From assembly GCA_016212195.1 (NCBI GenBank), contig JACRGW010000158.1, forward strand, positions 1 to 33,471: DNA of 33,471 nt, written 5' to 3'. The DNA is from Nitrospirota bacterium. Lineage in GTDB: Bacteria > Nitrospirota > Thermodesulfovibrionia > JACRGW01. The notes under the pieces are model-generated. The model did no database searches, was not told the DNA's origin, and saw nothing but the letters and a program-made list of their open reading frames with translations. The translations under genes were made by a program, and so were the position numbers. The number at the start of each line of letters is the position of its first letter. Positions within the stretch are counted from its first letter, which is position 1. Positions 16,695 to 24,724 of this stretch are shown here, in pieces.

Positions 16695-18746
16695 AAAGCA
16701 ATTTTATTAATGGTCCTGATCCTCCTTTCGGTATTAAGTATAAATACAATAGTTCTCATGAAGGTAGTGACAGGTAGATACAAAAATGCCCTTCTTGTTA
16801 AAACAACACTTATAGGGAAAGGAATTAAAAGTGAGATAAGTAGGCCAGCGGAAGTAGGCGTCCCCCTCGGGAGTCTTTTAGGGGTTAATGATATGTTGAG
16901 GAGGCTAATCGAAGAGAATAAGGATATTGGTTATTCTATGGTTGTTGATAGCACAGGTAAGATCCTCTTCCATAATGATCAAGTTATGATTAGTAAAACT
17001 CTTACAGAGATACCGGAGATGGAGGCTATAAAGACCGAGGAGTTTATAACTAAACCCGTGGGAGATTATTATGAAACAACCCTTCCACTATTTGGTCCTG
17101 AGAAAAAACTCGTTGGCTTTATAAAAGTGGCACTTAAGAAGAAAGAGTTATCAGCTCAGATCTCCTCCATGCTTTTGAAATCTATAACTGTTGCTCTCGT
17201 AGGATTTATCTTGGGCATTACCCTTGTAGCCTTCTTTGTTTCAAGATTCATAACAAGGCCTATAACAACCTTTGCCTCTACAGCCTTTGAGATAACAAGG
17301 GGAGACTTCACAAAGACAATAGAGATAAGATCTAATGATGAAGTTGGGGAACTAGGTGGGACGATAAACAGGATGGTAGAGAACCTCGGAAATATTTTCA
17401 AAAGGTTTAAGTCAGCTGCTATGAATGTATCCATGGCAGCCGAGCAGATAGCGATAAACTCTAAGAAAATGACTACAGGTTCAAGAACTCAGGTAGAGGC
17501 AGTTGAGAAGACATCCTCCTCTCTACAGGAGTTGAACTCAACTATCAGGGAGATTGCAAACTCTGTATCTACACTTTCTACATCTGCAGTAGAAACTTCA
17601 TCTTCTGTCCTCGAGATAAGTTCCTCAATAGAAGAGGTTGCAAATAGTACCTCCGGCCTTGCAGGCACTATCTCTGAAACAACGGCTTCCCTGGAACAGA
17701 TAGGGGCCTCTGTTAAAAAAGTTGCAAGGAGTGCGGAGGTCTTAGAGGAGGCAATATCCGAAACAGGAGGGGCCGCAGCGGAGATTGATGCTGCCATAAG
17801 GACTGTAGCGGATAATGCAAAGGAATCATCAATGCTTGCAGGTAAGGTTGTCTCCGATGCCTCGGAGTTTGGGATGGTCTCTGTTGTTAATGCAATAGAT
17901 GGGATGGATAAAATAAAAGGTTCTGTAAAGAAGGCCGGTGATTCAGTAAACCACCTGAAGGAGAGATCATTGGAGATAAATAAAATCGTTGCTGTTATTG
18001 ATGCAGTAACTTCCAGAACAAACCTCCTGGCATTAAACGCAGCAATCTTAGCTGCCCAGGCAGGGGAACACGGTAAAAGTTTTTCTGTTGTGGCAGAAGA
18101 GATCAGGGAACTTGCAGAGAAGACTTCTGCTTCTACAAAAGAGATAGCCGATCTGATAGTGACGATCCAGCAGGAGACACAGGATACTGTAGATATAATG
18201 AAGGAAGGTCTTATAAGGGTAGATGATGGTAATAAACTGGTTTACGCAGTAGGTGATGCCTTAAGGACGATCATCCATTCTTCACAGCAGTCCCAGGTTG
18301 CAGCAAAGGGCATAGAAGGGGCAGCTGTTGAACAGGCGAGGGGTGTGAAACAGGTGACTGAATCTGTTGAAAGAGTAAAAGATATGATAGTGAATATTGC
18401 GAATGCAATCCGTGAACTCAGGAACGGGACAGACCAGATTGTGAAGGCAATGGAGGTTGTAGATAGTATATCTAAACATGTGAAAAAGGCTATGGAAGAC
18501 CAGTCAAGTGGGAGCAGGCAGATAGGCTCAGTTGCTGAAAATACGGTGGAGAAGACACGGCTAATATCAAAGGCAACAGAAGAGCAGAGAATCGGGACTG
18601 AATCCATCCTTCGGTCTATCGACGAGGTTAAGACCGTGGCTGTGGAAGGAATGGATATAGCCTCTGAGATAGATCTTGCTATGGAGGGCATCAGGAAGGA
18701 TGCTGAAGACCTGAAAAGAGTGGTTGAGGTATTTAAGGTAAAATAA
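16665..18746 (+). CDS. Methyl-accepting chemotaxis protein, single-CACHE type
   Basis: The 693-residue receptor has a transmembrane helix at about 12-33, a periplasmic domain of about 130 residues (35-165), a second helix (171-193), HAMP (193-245) and an MCP signalling domain. The periplasmic part has the look of a single CACHE sensor (GYSMVVDSTGKILFHND, then LVGFIKVAL). The tip reads LLALNAAILAAQAGEHGK, closely like the neighbouring receptor, so the two signalling domains are probably paralogues. It ends VVEVFKVK and has no CheR-binding pentapeptide. GGAGG lies just before the first ATG. That ATG belongs to a 15-base tandem duplication, so the protein starts MNLRNMNLRN. Confidence 0.95.
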   Translation: MNLRNMNLRNKAILLMVLILLSVLSINTIVLMKVVTGRYKNALLVKTTLIGKGIKSEISRPAEVGVPLGSLLGVNDMLRRLIEENKDIGYSMVVDSTGKILFHNDQVMISKTLTEIPEMEAIKTEEFITKPVGDYYETTLPLFGPEKKLVGFIKVALKKKELSAQISSMLLKSITVALVGFILGITLVAFFVSRFITRPITTFASTAFEITRGDFTKTIEIRSNDEVGELGGTINRMVENLGNIFKRFKSAAMNVSMAAEQIAINSKKMTTGSRTQVEAVEKTSSSLQELNSTIREIANSVSTLSTSAVETSSSVLEISSSIEEVANSTSGLAGTISETTASLEQIGASVKKVARSAEVLEEAISETGGAAAEIDAAIRTVADNAKESSMLAGKVVSDASEFGMVSVVNAIDGMDKIKGSVKKAGDSVNHLKERSLEINKIVAVIDAVTSRTNLLALNAAILAAQAGEHGKSFSVVAEEIRELAEKTSASTKEIADLIVTIQQETQDTVDIMKEGLIRVDDGNKLVYAVGDALRTIIHSSQQSQVAAKGIEGAAVEQARGVKQVTESVERVKDMIVNIANAIRELRNGTDQIVKAMEVVDSISKHVKKAMEDQSSGSRQIGSVAENTVEKTRLISKATEEQRIGTESILRSIDEVKTVAVEGMDIASEIDLAMEGIRKDAEDLKRVVEVFKVK

Positions 18747-18763
18747 CTCAAGGACTGATTTAT

Positions 18764-19237
18764 ATGGAAGATCAAGAAACCAGAGTAGCTATTTTTTCCG
18801 TAGGTGAAGAGGAATATGCGATAGATATAATGAGAGTGGTTGAGATTCTTAGACCACAAAAGGTAACAAGACTTCCTAAGAGTCCGGATTTTATAGAGGG
18901 GGTGTTAAACCTGAGAGGAAAGGTTATCCCTATAGTAGACCTCAGAAAAAGATTCGGTATTGAACCTACTGACAGACATGGGAATGAACGGATATTATTA
19001 ATCCGGGTAGGGGAAGAGATAGTTGGACTTCAGGTGGATGGAATAAGTGATGTACGCAGTCTCTCAAGGGAAGATATAGTGTCTCCCCCAACTATTGTTA
19101 AGGGAATAAAAACCGAATATCTCGAAGGTGTTGGAAAGGTAGGGGAGAAGTTAATAATAATACTGAATCTTGATAAGATCCTCTCTACAGAAGAGATGCT
19201 TGTTCTTGAATCAATTGAAGAGACTGAAAAGGCATAA
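18764..19237 (+). CDS. cheW: CheW coupling protein
   Basis: This is a compact 157-residue CheW. It has RVAIFSVGEEEYAIDIMRV at the N-terminus, PKSPDFIEGVLNLRGKVIPI in the middle and KTEYLEGVGKVGEKLIIILN near the end, all hallmark segments of the fold. It follows the second MCP by 17 bases and would link that receptor, or both receptors, to CheA. Unlike the other CheW at 13460, it has no N-terminal extension. Confidence 0.96.
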   Translation: MEDQETRVAIFSVGEEEYAIDIMRVVEILRPQKVTRLPKSPDFIEGVLNLRGKVIPIVDLRKRFGIEPTDRHGNERILLIRVGEEIVGLQVDGISDVRSLSREDIVSPPTIVKGIKTEYLEGVGKVGEKLIIILNLDKILSTEEMLVLESIEETEKA

Positions 19238-19251
19238 GGTCTAACATCCTC

Positions 19252-21264
19252 ATGGAGAGAATATTGGATAGTTTTGCGGATTTGGTGAAGGGTATTAATG
19301 ACGAAAATGCAGAGATAAGAAGATTATCTGCCTTGGGGCTTGCTGATTATGGTGAGGAATCTATCCCTCACCTCCTTAAGACCTTAGGAGATGCTGATTG
19401 GCGTGTCAGGAAGACCTCTGTTGAGTCATTCCTGAAGATTGGCGGAAGAAGGGTTATAGAAAGCCTCATCTCATCCCTGAATATCCAGGATAATGCAGGG
19501 GCAAGAAACTCCGCAATAGAGGCACTCACAAGGATAGGGAAGGAGGCAGTCCCATTTCTTATAAACAGCTTTGAGGACGCCCATCAAGATGTCAGAAAAT
19601 TCATCGTCGATATCCTCGGAGAAGTAGGAGACAAAAGAGCTACCCCTCTCTTTATTGCGGCGTTAACAGATAGGGATGATAATGTTAGATTCTCTGCAAT
19701 AGAACATCTCGGTAAGATAAGAGATGAGAAGGCAATAAATCCCCTTTTGAAGATATTTAAAAAGAAGGAACTCTGGCTTAGCTATCCTGCTGCTATTTCA
19801 CTCGGTAATATTGGAGATTCAAGGGTTCTCGAGCCACTTCTTGATGCCCTTAAAGAGAAACCACTGAGAGAGGCAGCCTTAAAAGGCCTTGGTGCCCTGG
19901 GGGATAAAAGGGCACTGGCTCAGGTTATAAAATTCCTGAAAGACCCTTCGAGGTCAATCAGGGAAATTTCACTCCAGGTTATTATAGATATTTCGAAGAA
20001 GAATCCTAATGATAAGGGGACCATCACAATTATAAAGGAAAATATTGATAGAGAGATATCAGACTATCTGCTCCAGTCCCTCAAAAGAGAGAAGGCTCAG
20101 ATAAAATTAGCATCCGTAAGGCTTTTGGGATGGGTGGGGGCTGAAAGGGCTGTTGAGCCACTTGTAAACCTTCTCCAGGAAGACGAACTTCAAGAAAAGG
20201 TAATGGAGGCACTCTTAATTCTTGGTAGGGGTGGTGCTATCCATGCCCTTATCCCCTTCTTAGATAACCCTGATAATATTATCAGGAGATGTATATCCTA
20301 TCTCTTAGGAGAGATAGGTGATAGTACTGCTGTTGAGGCACTGATAAAATCCCTATCTGATGAAGACGGGCATGTAAGGGGAAACTCAATGATAGCCTTA
20401 GGGAAGATAAAGGATAGAAGGGCTATAATCCCTCTCATGGATTTCCTTAATGATGAATATAATAATGTCCAGGAATCTGCCGTAACTGCCCTGGTCGAGA
20501 TAGGGACTGAGGTGGAACAACTCCTTCCTATGCTTTCTTCAAAGGAATCAGATTTTAGAAAGAATATAGCCCTGCTTTTAGGCAGGCTAAAAGCGAAGAA
20601 AGCGGTCTCATCCCTTGGCTTTGTTATCAAAGATGAGTCACCTGAAGTAAGGGAGGCGGTTGTAAAGGCACTTGGTATGATAGGGGGAGAGGAGGCAGGA
20701 AGATTTTTAATTTCAGCCTTGACCGACGAGGAGCCACGGGTAAAAATGGCATCTGCCATTGCCATCGGCGAAATTAGTTATAAAAAGGGGATTGATTCCC
20801 TTATCATACTTCTTAAAGATGAAAATAGCAGGGTAAGAGCAGCAGTTGCAAGAGGTATTGGAAAACTTAAGAATCCAGCCGCCGTCCTTCCCCTTATAGA
20901 ACTCCTTGATGATAAAGACCCTATGGTCAGAATCTCTGTAATTGAGTCCTTAGGAGAGATAGGAGATATGTCAGCACTTCCGTACCTATTACGACTCCTT
21001 AAAGAAAAAGACCCTGAACTAAAAAAGATCACCATCAGAACACTTTCTAAACTGGGCTTTAATAAGGTTCAGGCCCTTGAAATCTTAAAGGAGCTTCTGC
21101 CTCTCCTTTCGGATAGAGACTGGGGTGTAAGGAAGGCAGTATTAGAAGTATTAGGGAGATTTCCTGAGAAGGATGTTAAAGGATATATCATTAAGGTAGC
21201 CGAGACAGATGAAGACGAAGTGGTCAGAAAGACAGCGGATGATATACTTAAAGGTAAGAAATGA
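19252..21264 (+). CDS. Large HEAT-repeat protein
   Basis: The 670 residues are almost entirely HEAT-like (PBS-lyase type) repeats of about 31 residues, roughly twenty in all. Each has a D-x-x-VR or similar turn and a L-x-x-IGD-x-RA-x-x-PL pattern, for instance VGDKRATPLFIAALTDRDDN and IGDSRVLEPLLDALKEK. Such solenoids bind proteins. There is no enzyme motif, signal peptide or membrane helix, so it should be a cytoplasmic scaffold or adaptor. It lies between cheW and cheR and shares an ATGA overlap with cheR, so it is an integral part of the cluster. Its partner cannot be read from sequence. Confidence 0.9.
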   Translation: MERILDSFADLVKGINDENAEIRRLSALGLADYGEESIPHLLKTLGDADWRVRKTSVESFLKIGGRRVIESLISSLNIQDNAGARNSAIEALTRIGKEAVPFLINSFEDAHQDVRKFIVDILGEVGDKRATPLFIAALTDRDDNVRFSAIEHLGKIRDEKAINPLLKIFKKKELWLSYPAAISLGNIGDSRVLEPLLDALKEKPLREAALKGLGALGDKRALAQVIKFLKDPSRSIREISLQVIIDISKKNPNDKGTITIIKENIDREISDYLLQSLKREKAQIKLASVRLLGWVGAERAVEPLVNLLQEDELQEKVMEALLILGRGGAIHALIPFLDNPDNIIRRCISYLLGEIGDSTAVEALIKSLSDEDGHVRGNSMIALGKIKDRRAIIPLMDFLNDEYNNVQESAVTALVEIGTEVEQLLPMLSSKESDFRKNIALLLGRLKAKKAVSSLGFVIKDESPEVREAVVKALGMIGGEEAGRFLISALTDEEPRVKMASAIAIGEISYKKGIDSLIILLKDENSRVRAAVARGIGKLKNPAAVLPLIELLDDKDPMVRISVIESLGEIGDMSALPYLLRLLKEKDPELKKITIRTLSKLGFNKVQALEILKELLPLLSDRDWGVRKAVLEVLGRFPEKDVKGYIIKVAETDEDEVVRKTADDILKGKK

Positions 21265-22145
21265 TAGGAATGAATGGATCGTTCAAGATGTCTGATGACA
21301 CATTCAGACTCATCCGAGATTTTATAAGGAATTATTGTGGGGTATATTTCGACGATGGATCTAAATTCCTCCTGGAAAAGAGGCTATCGAGAAGGGTAGA
21401 GAATTATCTCTTAAATAACTTTGAGGATTATTACCATTTTTTAATGTATGATAAAAGGAGAGATGAAGAACTGGCATCGGTGATAGATGTCTTAACAGTA
21501 AATGAAACCTACTTCTTCAGGGAATTCTCTCAGCTTAAGGCATTAAGCGATGAGATCATCCCTGAAATCGGTGAGAGGAGGAAGGATAAGAAAAGACTCA
21601 GGATATGGTCAGCAGGTTGTTCTACAGGCGAAGAGCCTTATACAATCGCGATATTGATACTTGAGAAAAATCTCATGCCTGAATGGGAGATAGAGATACT
21701 GGGAAGTGATATAAACCAGAGGGTTATTCATGCAGCAAGGAGAGGGATTTACAGAAAGAACGCCTTCAGGAGTATTGATGATTATTATATCAGAAAGTAT
21801 TTCACAGATGAAGGAGAAGGGAATTACAGGATTGTTGATCCTGTAAGGAGTTTGGTGAACTTCAGCCTTCTGAATCTCGTAGACCCCTTTAAAGTAAGAT
21901 TTGTTGGTAAGATGGATGTGATATTCTGCAGGAATGTAATTATCTATTTTGACAGGGACGCAAAGAAAAAGGTAATCAATAATTTTTATGATAGACTCAC
22001 AGAAGAAGGTTATCTCCTTTTAGGTCACTCCGAGTCTTTAATGAATATTTCTACTGACTTCATGCTAAAGCATCTCAAGAATGACCTTGTTTACCAGAAA
22101 CCCACAAGATCGGCATTAACAGGAGAGATGGTATGGAAAAGATAA
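21261..22145 (+). CDS. cheR: CheR, MCP glutamate methyltransferase
   Basis: CheR methylates receptor glutamates using S-adenosylmethionine. The 294-residue protein has the N-terminal helical domain (about 8-80), with NETYFFRE (about 76-83) at the junction. The AdoMet-binding domain follows, with RIWSAGCSTGEEPYTIAI (motif I) and DVIFCRNVIIYFD. There is no TPR extension. Its first ATG is inside the stop of the HEAT gene. A later ATG (residue 4 or 10) could also serve. The end overlaps cheB by 13 bases. Confidence 0.96.
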   Translation: MIGMNGSFKMSDDTFRLIRDFIRNYCGVYFDDGSKFLLEKRLSRRVENYLLNNFEDYYHFLMYDKRRDEELASVIDVLTVNETYFFREFSQLKALSDEIIPEIGERRKDKKRLRIWSAGCSTGEEPYTIAILILEKNLMPEWEIEILGSDINQRVIHAARRGIYRKNAFRSIDDYYIRKYFTDEGEGNYRIVDPVRSLVNFSLLNLVDPFKVRFVGKMDVIFCRNVIIYFDRDAKKKVINNFYDRLTEEGYLLLGHSESLMNISTDFMLKHLKNDLVYQKPTRSALTGEMVWKR

Positions 22146-23200
22146 GGGTTCTTGTTGTAGATGACTCTCCATATAGTCGTCAGACAATAACAAGGATGCT
22201 TCAGCAGACATCTTTCATCGATGCAATCGGTACCGCTTCTGACGGTAAGGAGGCGATGTCAAAGGTGATAAAATTCAGGCCTGATGTAGTGACACTCGAT
22301 TTAGCGATGCCGGTTATGGATGGTTTTGCCTTCCTTAGATGGGTAATGAAAGAATTTCCTCTACCTGTCATAGTAGTAAGTTTCTACGCGGATGACAGGA
22401 GTTTTCTTAAGGCCTTTGAGCTTGGTGCAGTAGATTTTATTTTAAAGCCGACAGCCAGGGCATCACCTGAACTTCAGAAGATCAAGGACGAACTGATAGA
22501 AAAGATAAGTGCAGTCGCACATCTTGAAATGTCTAAAATGAAGGCTAATCTTGATCTCCTTACGAGTGATGATAGTAAGTATAGAGAGATTGAAGATGTG
22601 TTTCCTGAGCCAAAGGGAGTTGAGCTTATTGCGATCGGCGCATCAACAGGTGGACCTCCTGCGATTCAGGCCATCCTTTTGAGGCTTCCGAAAAACCTTC
22701 CTGCTGGGGTTGTTATATCCCAGCATATGCCTGAAGGATTCACAAAACATTTTGCTGAAAGGCTTGATACCATATCTCCCCTCCATGTAAAAGAGGCAGA
22801 GGATGAAGATACTGTTGAAAGGGGGAAGATTCTTATAGCACCTGGCGGTTATCATATGGTCCTGGAAAAGAAAGGGGAAAATGTTAAGACAATACTAAGA
22901 AAGAAAAGTGATGCTGATAAGTATGTCCCTTCGGTAAATCTGATGATGAAGTCTTCCGCAGCAGTTTATGGAAGAAAGGTACTTGGTGTTATTCTTACAG
23001 GAATGGGAAACGATGGGAAGGATGGTATGAAGGCGATAAAAGAGAAGAAGGGTCAGACCATTGTAGAGTCTGAGGAGACCTCTGTTGTATTCGGGATGCC
23101 ACAGGAGGTTATAACTGCAGGGGCTGCTGATAAGGTGCTCCCCTTAAAGAAGATCCCCGAGGAGATAATTAAGAGATGTATGATGGATGAAAAACCGTAA
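22133..23200 (+). CDS. cheB: CheB, receptor methylesterase/deamidase response regulator
   Basis: CheB removes receptor methyl groups when phosphorylated by CheA. The receiver domain (about 4-125) has phospho-accepting Asp56 in VTLDLAMP. The esterase domain (about 160-350) has the catalytic triad Ser171 (GASTGGP), His198 (SQHMPEG) and Asp294 (GMGNDGKDG). Length is typical. AGGAGA precedes the ATG inside cheR. The stop codon falls in a heptamer tandem repeat that follows. Confidence 0.97.
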   Translation: MEKIRVLVVDDSPYSRQTITRMLQQTSFIDAIGTASDGKEAMSKVIKFRPDVVTLDLAMPVMDGFAFLRWVMKEFPLPVIVVSFYADDRSFLKAFELGAVDFILKPTARASPELQKIKDELIEKISAVAHLEMSKMKANLDLLTSDDSKYREIEDVFPEPKGVELIAIGASTGGPPAIQAILLRLPKNLPAGVVISQHMPEGFTKHFAERLDTISPLHVKEAEDEDTVERGKILIAPGGYHMVLEKKGENVKTILRKKSDADKYVPSVNLMMKSSAAVYGRKVLGVILTGMGNDGKDGMKAIKEKKGQTIVESEETSVVFGMPQEVITAGAADKVLPLKKIPEEIIKRCMMDEKP

Positions 23201-23227
23201 ACAGTTAACCGTAAACTGTCAACCGTT
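23193..23227. repeat. Five degenerate heptamers after cheB
   Basis: Five consecutive 7-base units of the form AACNGTN run from 23193: AACCGTA, AACAGTT, AACCGTA, AACTGTC, AACCGTT. The cheB stop codon (23198-23200) lies in the first two units. ACAGTT and AACTGT can also pair as a short hairpin. The ribosome binding site of the next gene starts just after. Confidence 0.75.
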
Positions 23228-23243
23228 TTAAGGGAGGTATAAC

Positions 23244-24068
23244 TTGGGACCCAGAAAAGGAGAAGGCAAAATTCAGAAAAAGTCTGAGGAGTTCCTTCAG
23301 ATATTCAGAAAAGGTGAGGAATTTACACAGGAACTTCTTAAAGAGAATGAGAGGTTAAGGTTTAAATTGGTTGAGCTTGAGGAAGAACTCAAGGAGATGG
23401 GTAAGAACAGGGTAAAATTCCTTGAGGAGCGTAGTCGTATCCTTGAGAAAGAGAAGAAAGAGATTCAAGAGAGGTATAGACAGGTGGAGGCAGAGAATAA
23501 AGACTTTGTTGCTAAATATCTGGATGTAGAAGAGGAGAATAATAATCTTGCTAACCTGTATGTGGCAAGCTACCAGCTCCACTCCACACTCGATTTTAAT
23601 GAGGTATTGAGAACTGTTATCGAGATAGTATCAAATCTCATCGGGGCCGAAAGATTTGCTATTATGATTGTGGATGAAATGACAGAAGAGCTAAAAGTGA
23701 TCGCCTCTGAGGGACTTAATAAGGAAGATATCCCTAAAGTAAAATCTGGAGAAGGGATTATAGGAGAGGTAGTAATAACAGGAGAAAGTTACTTTGAAGA
23801 ATTTGTTCCAGGACGCACCTCAAAGGACCTCTCTAAACCAGTAGTCTGCATACCCCTTAAGATCAAAGAAAAAGTAATAGGGGTAATAGCAATCTATTCA
23901 CTCCTTATACAGAAAAAGGGTTTTATAAATGTTGACTATGAACTCTTCAATCTTTTAGTCGGTCATACAGCAACGGCAATATTTTCTTCGAAGCTCTATA
24001 CACAATCTGAAGGAAAACTGACAACAATTCAGACTTTCATTGACATTCTAAACGAGAAACCTCTATGA
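23244..24068 (+). CDS. Coiled-coil and GAF domain protein
   Basis: The 274-residue protein starts with about 100 residues of strongly charged coiled coil (Glu, Lys, Arg with leucine heptads). A GAF domain follows (about 112-262; HSTLDFNEVLRTVIEIV, then GEGIIGEVVITGESY, then VVCIPLKIKEKVIGVIAIYS). The start is TTG at 23244 behind GGGAGG. No kinase, cyclase or DNA-binding part is present, so the GAF would act as a cytoplasmic ligand or protein-binding module. Its place between cheB and cheY suggests that it feeds a cytoplasmic signal into the chemosensory pathway or acts as its output partner. Confidence 0.88.
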   Translation: MGPRKGEGKIQKKSEEFLQIFRKGEEFTQELLKENERLRFKLVELEEELKEMGKNRVKFLEERSRILEKEKKEIQERYRQVEAENKDFVAKYLDVEEENNNLANLYVASYQLHSTLDFNEVLRTVIEIVSNLIGAERFAIMIVDEMTEELKVIASEGLNKEDIPKVKSGEGIIGEVVITGESYFEEFVPGRTSKDLSKPVVCIPLKIKEKVIGVIAIYSLLIQKKGFINVDYELFNLLVGHTATAIFSSKLYTQSEGKLTTIQTFIDILNEKPL

Positions 24069-24099
24069 AAAGGCACCATATATTGAAGGGGGATTAGAG

Positions 24100-24474
24100 A
24101 TGTCAGATATAAACTTTCTTATAGTTGAAGATTCGCCGACGATGAGGCAATTGATTGCCTTTGCCCTTAAAAGGATTCAGAAGGCAAGGGTAGTGGAGGC
24201 CACAGATGGTGTTGATGCCCTGAAAAAGATGGTAGGTCAGAATTTTGACATGCTTTTTGTTGATATAAATATGCCTGTTATGGATGGTCTTAAGTTTGTT
24301 AGCCTCGTAAGGGCAGATCCAGCCAAAAAGGATGTTCCTATAATAATGATCACAACAGAAGGGGCTGAAGAAGATAGAAAAAGGGCTCTATCGCTCGGGG
24401 CCAGCGCCTATTTAACGAAGCCGATTCTGATACAGGAACTTCTACAGATTGTGAGTCAGCATCTGAAACAATAA
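24100..24474 (+). CDS. cheY: CheY-like single-domain response regulator
   Basis: The protein is a 124-residue stand-alone receiver. Acidic pair Glu10-Asp11, phospho-accepting Asp55 (FVDINMP), switch Thr85 or Thr86 (ITTEGAEE) and Lys107 (LTKP) are all present. It lacks an output domain and ends the chemosensory cluster, so it is the likely diffusible output. Glu10 stands where many CheY proteins have Asp, a common variation. A GGGGGA ribosome binding site precedes the ATG. Confidence 0.94.
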   Translation: MSDINFLIVEDSPTMRQLIAFALKRIQKARVVEATDGVDALKKMVGQNFDMLFVDINMPVMDGLKFVSLVRADPAKKDVPIIMITTEGAEEDRKRALSLGASAYLTKPILIQELLQIVSQHLKQ

Positions 24475-24646
24475 GGGCTGAAATCTTTTATAATCAACTG
24501 TCTCCTTATATCCATATAAAAAAATTAAAATCCCCTTTTCCTTGACCCTGATATTTCTATAGAGTAATATATACACCGTTTCACTAAAGAAATACTTCAT
24601 TGCTAAATGAAACACATATATACAAATGCCACAAGTGAGAAGAAAA

Positions 24647-24705
24647 TGTCACCCTGAACTTGTTTCAGGGTCTATAGGGGATGCTGAAACAAGTTCAGCA
24701 TGACA
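24647..24705. repeat. Compound palindromic repeat with two covarying hairpins
   Basis: TGTCA at 24647 and TGACA ending at 24705 bound a 59-base palindrome. Each arm is itself a hairpin: CCCTGAA/TTCAGGG with a five-base loop in the left arm, and TGCTGAA/TTCAGCA in the right arm. It sits in the 250-base gap between cheY and the TSUP gene. The rest of the gap (24475-24646) is AT-rich, and I see no gene there. The element may end che transcription or be a mobile-repeat remnant. Confidence 0.8.
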
Positions 24706-24724
24706 GTCATTTGAGGAGGAGAGA

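Noticed and set aside
10460..24474. Cluster as ordinary flagellar chemotaxis
   Set aside because: No flagellar genes, cheZ, cheC, cheD or cheX are present and three atypical proteins are included; however, genes outside the window were not visible.
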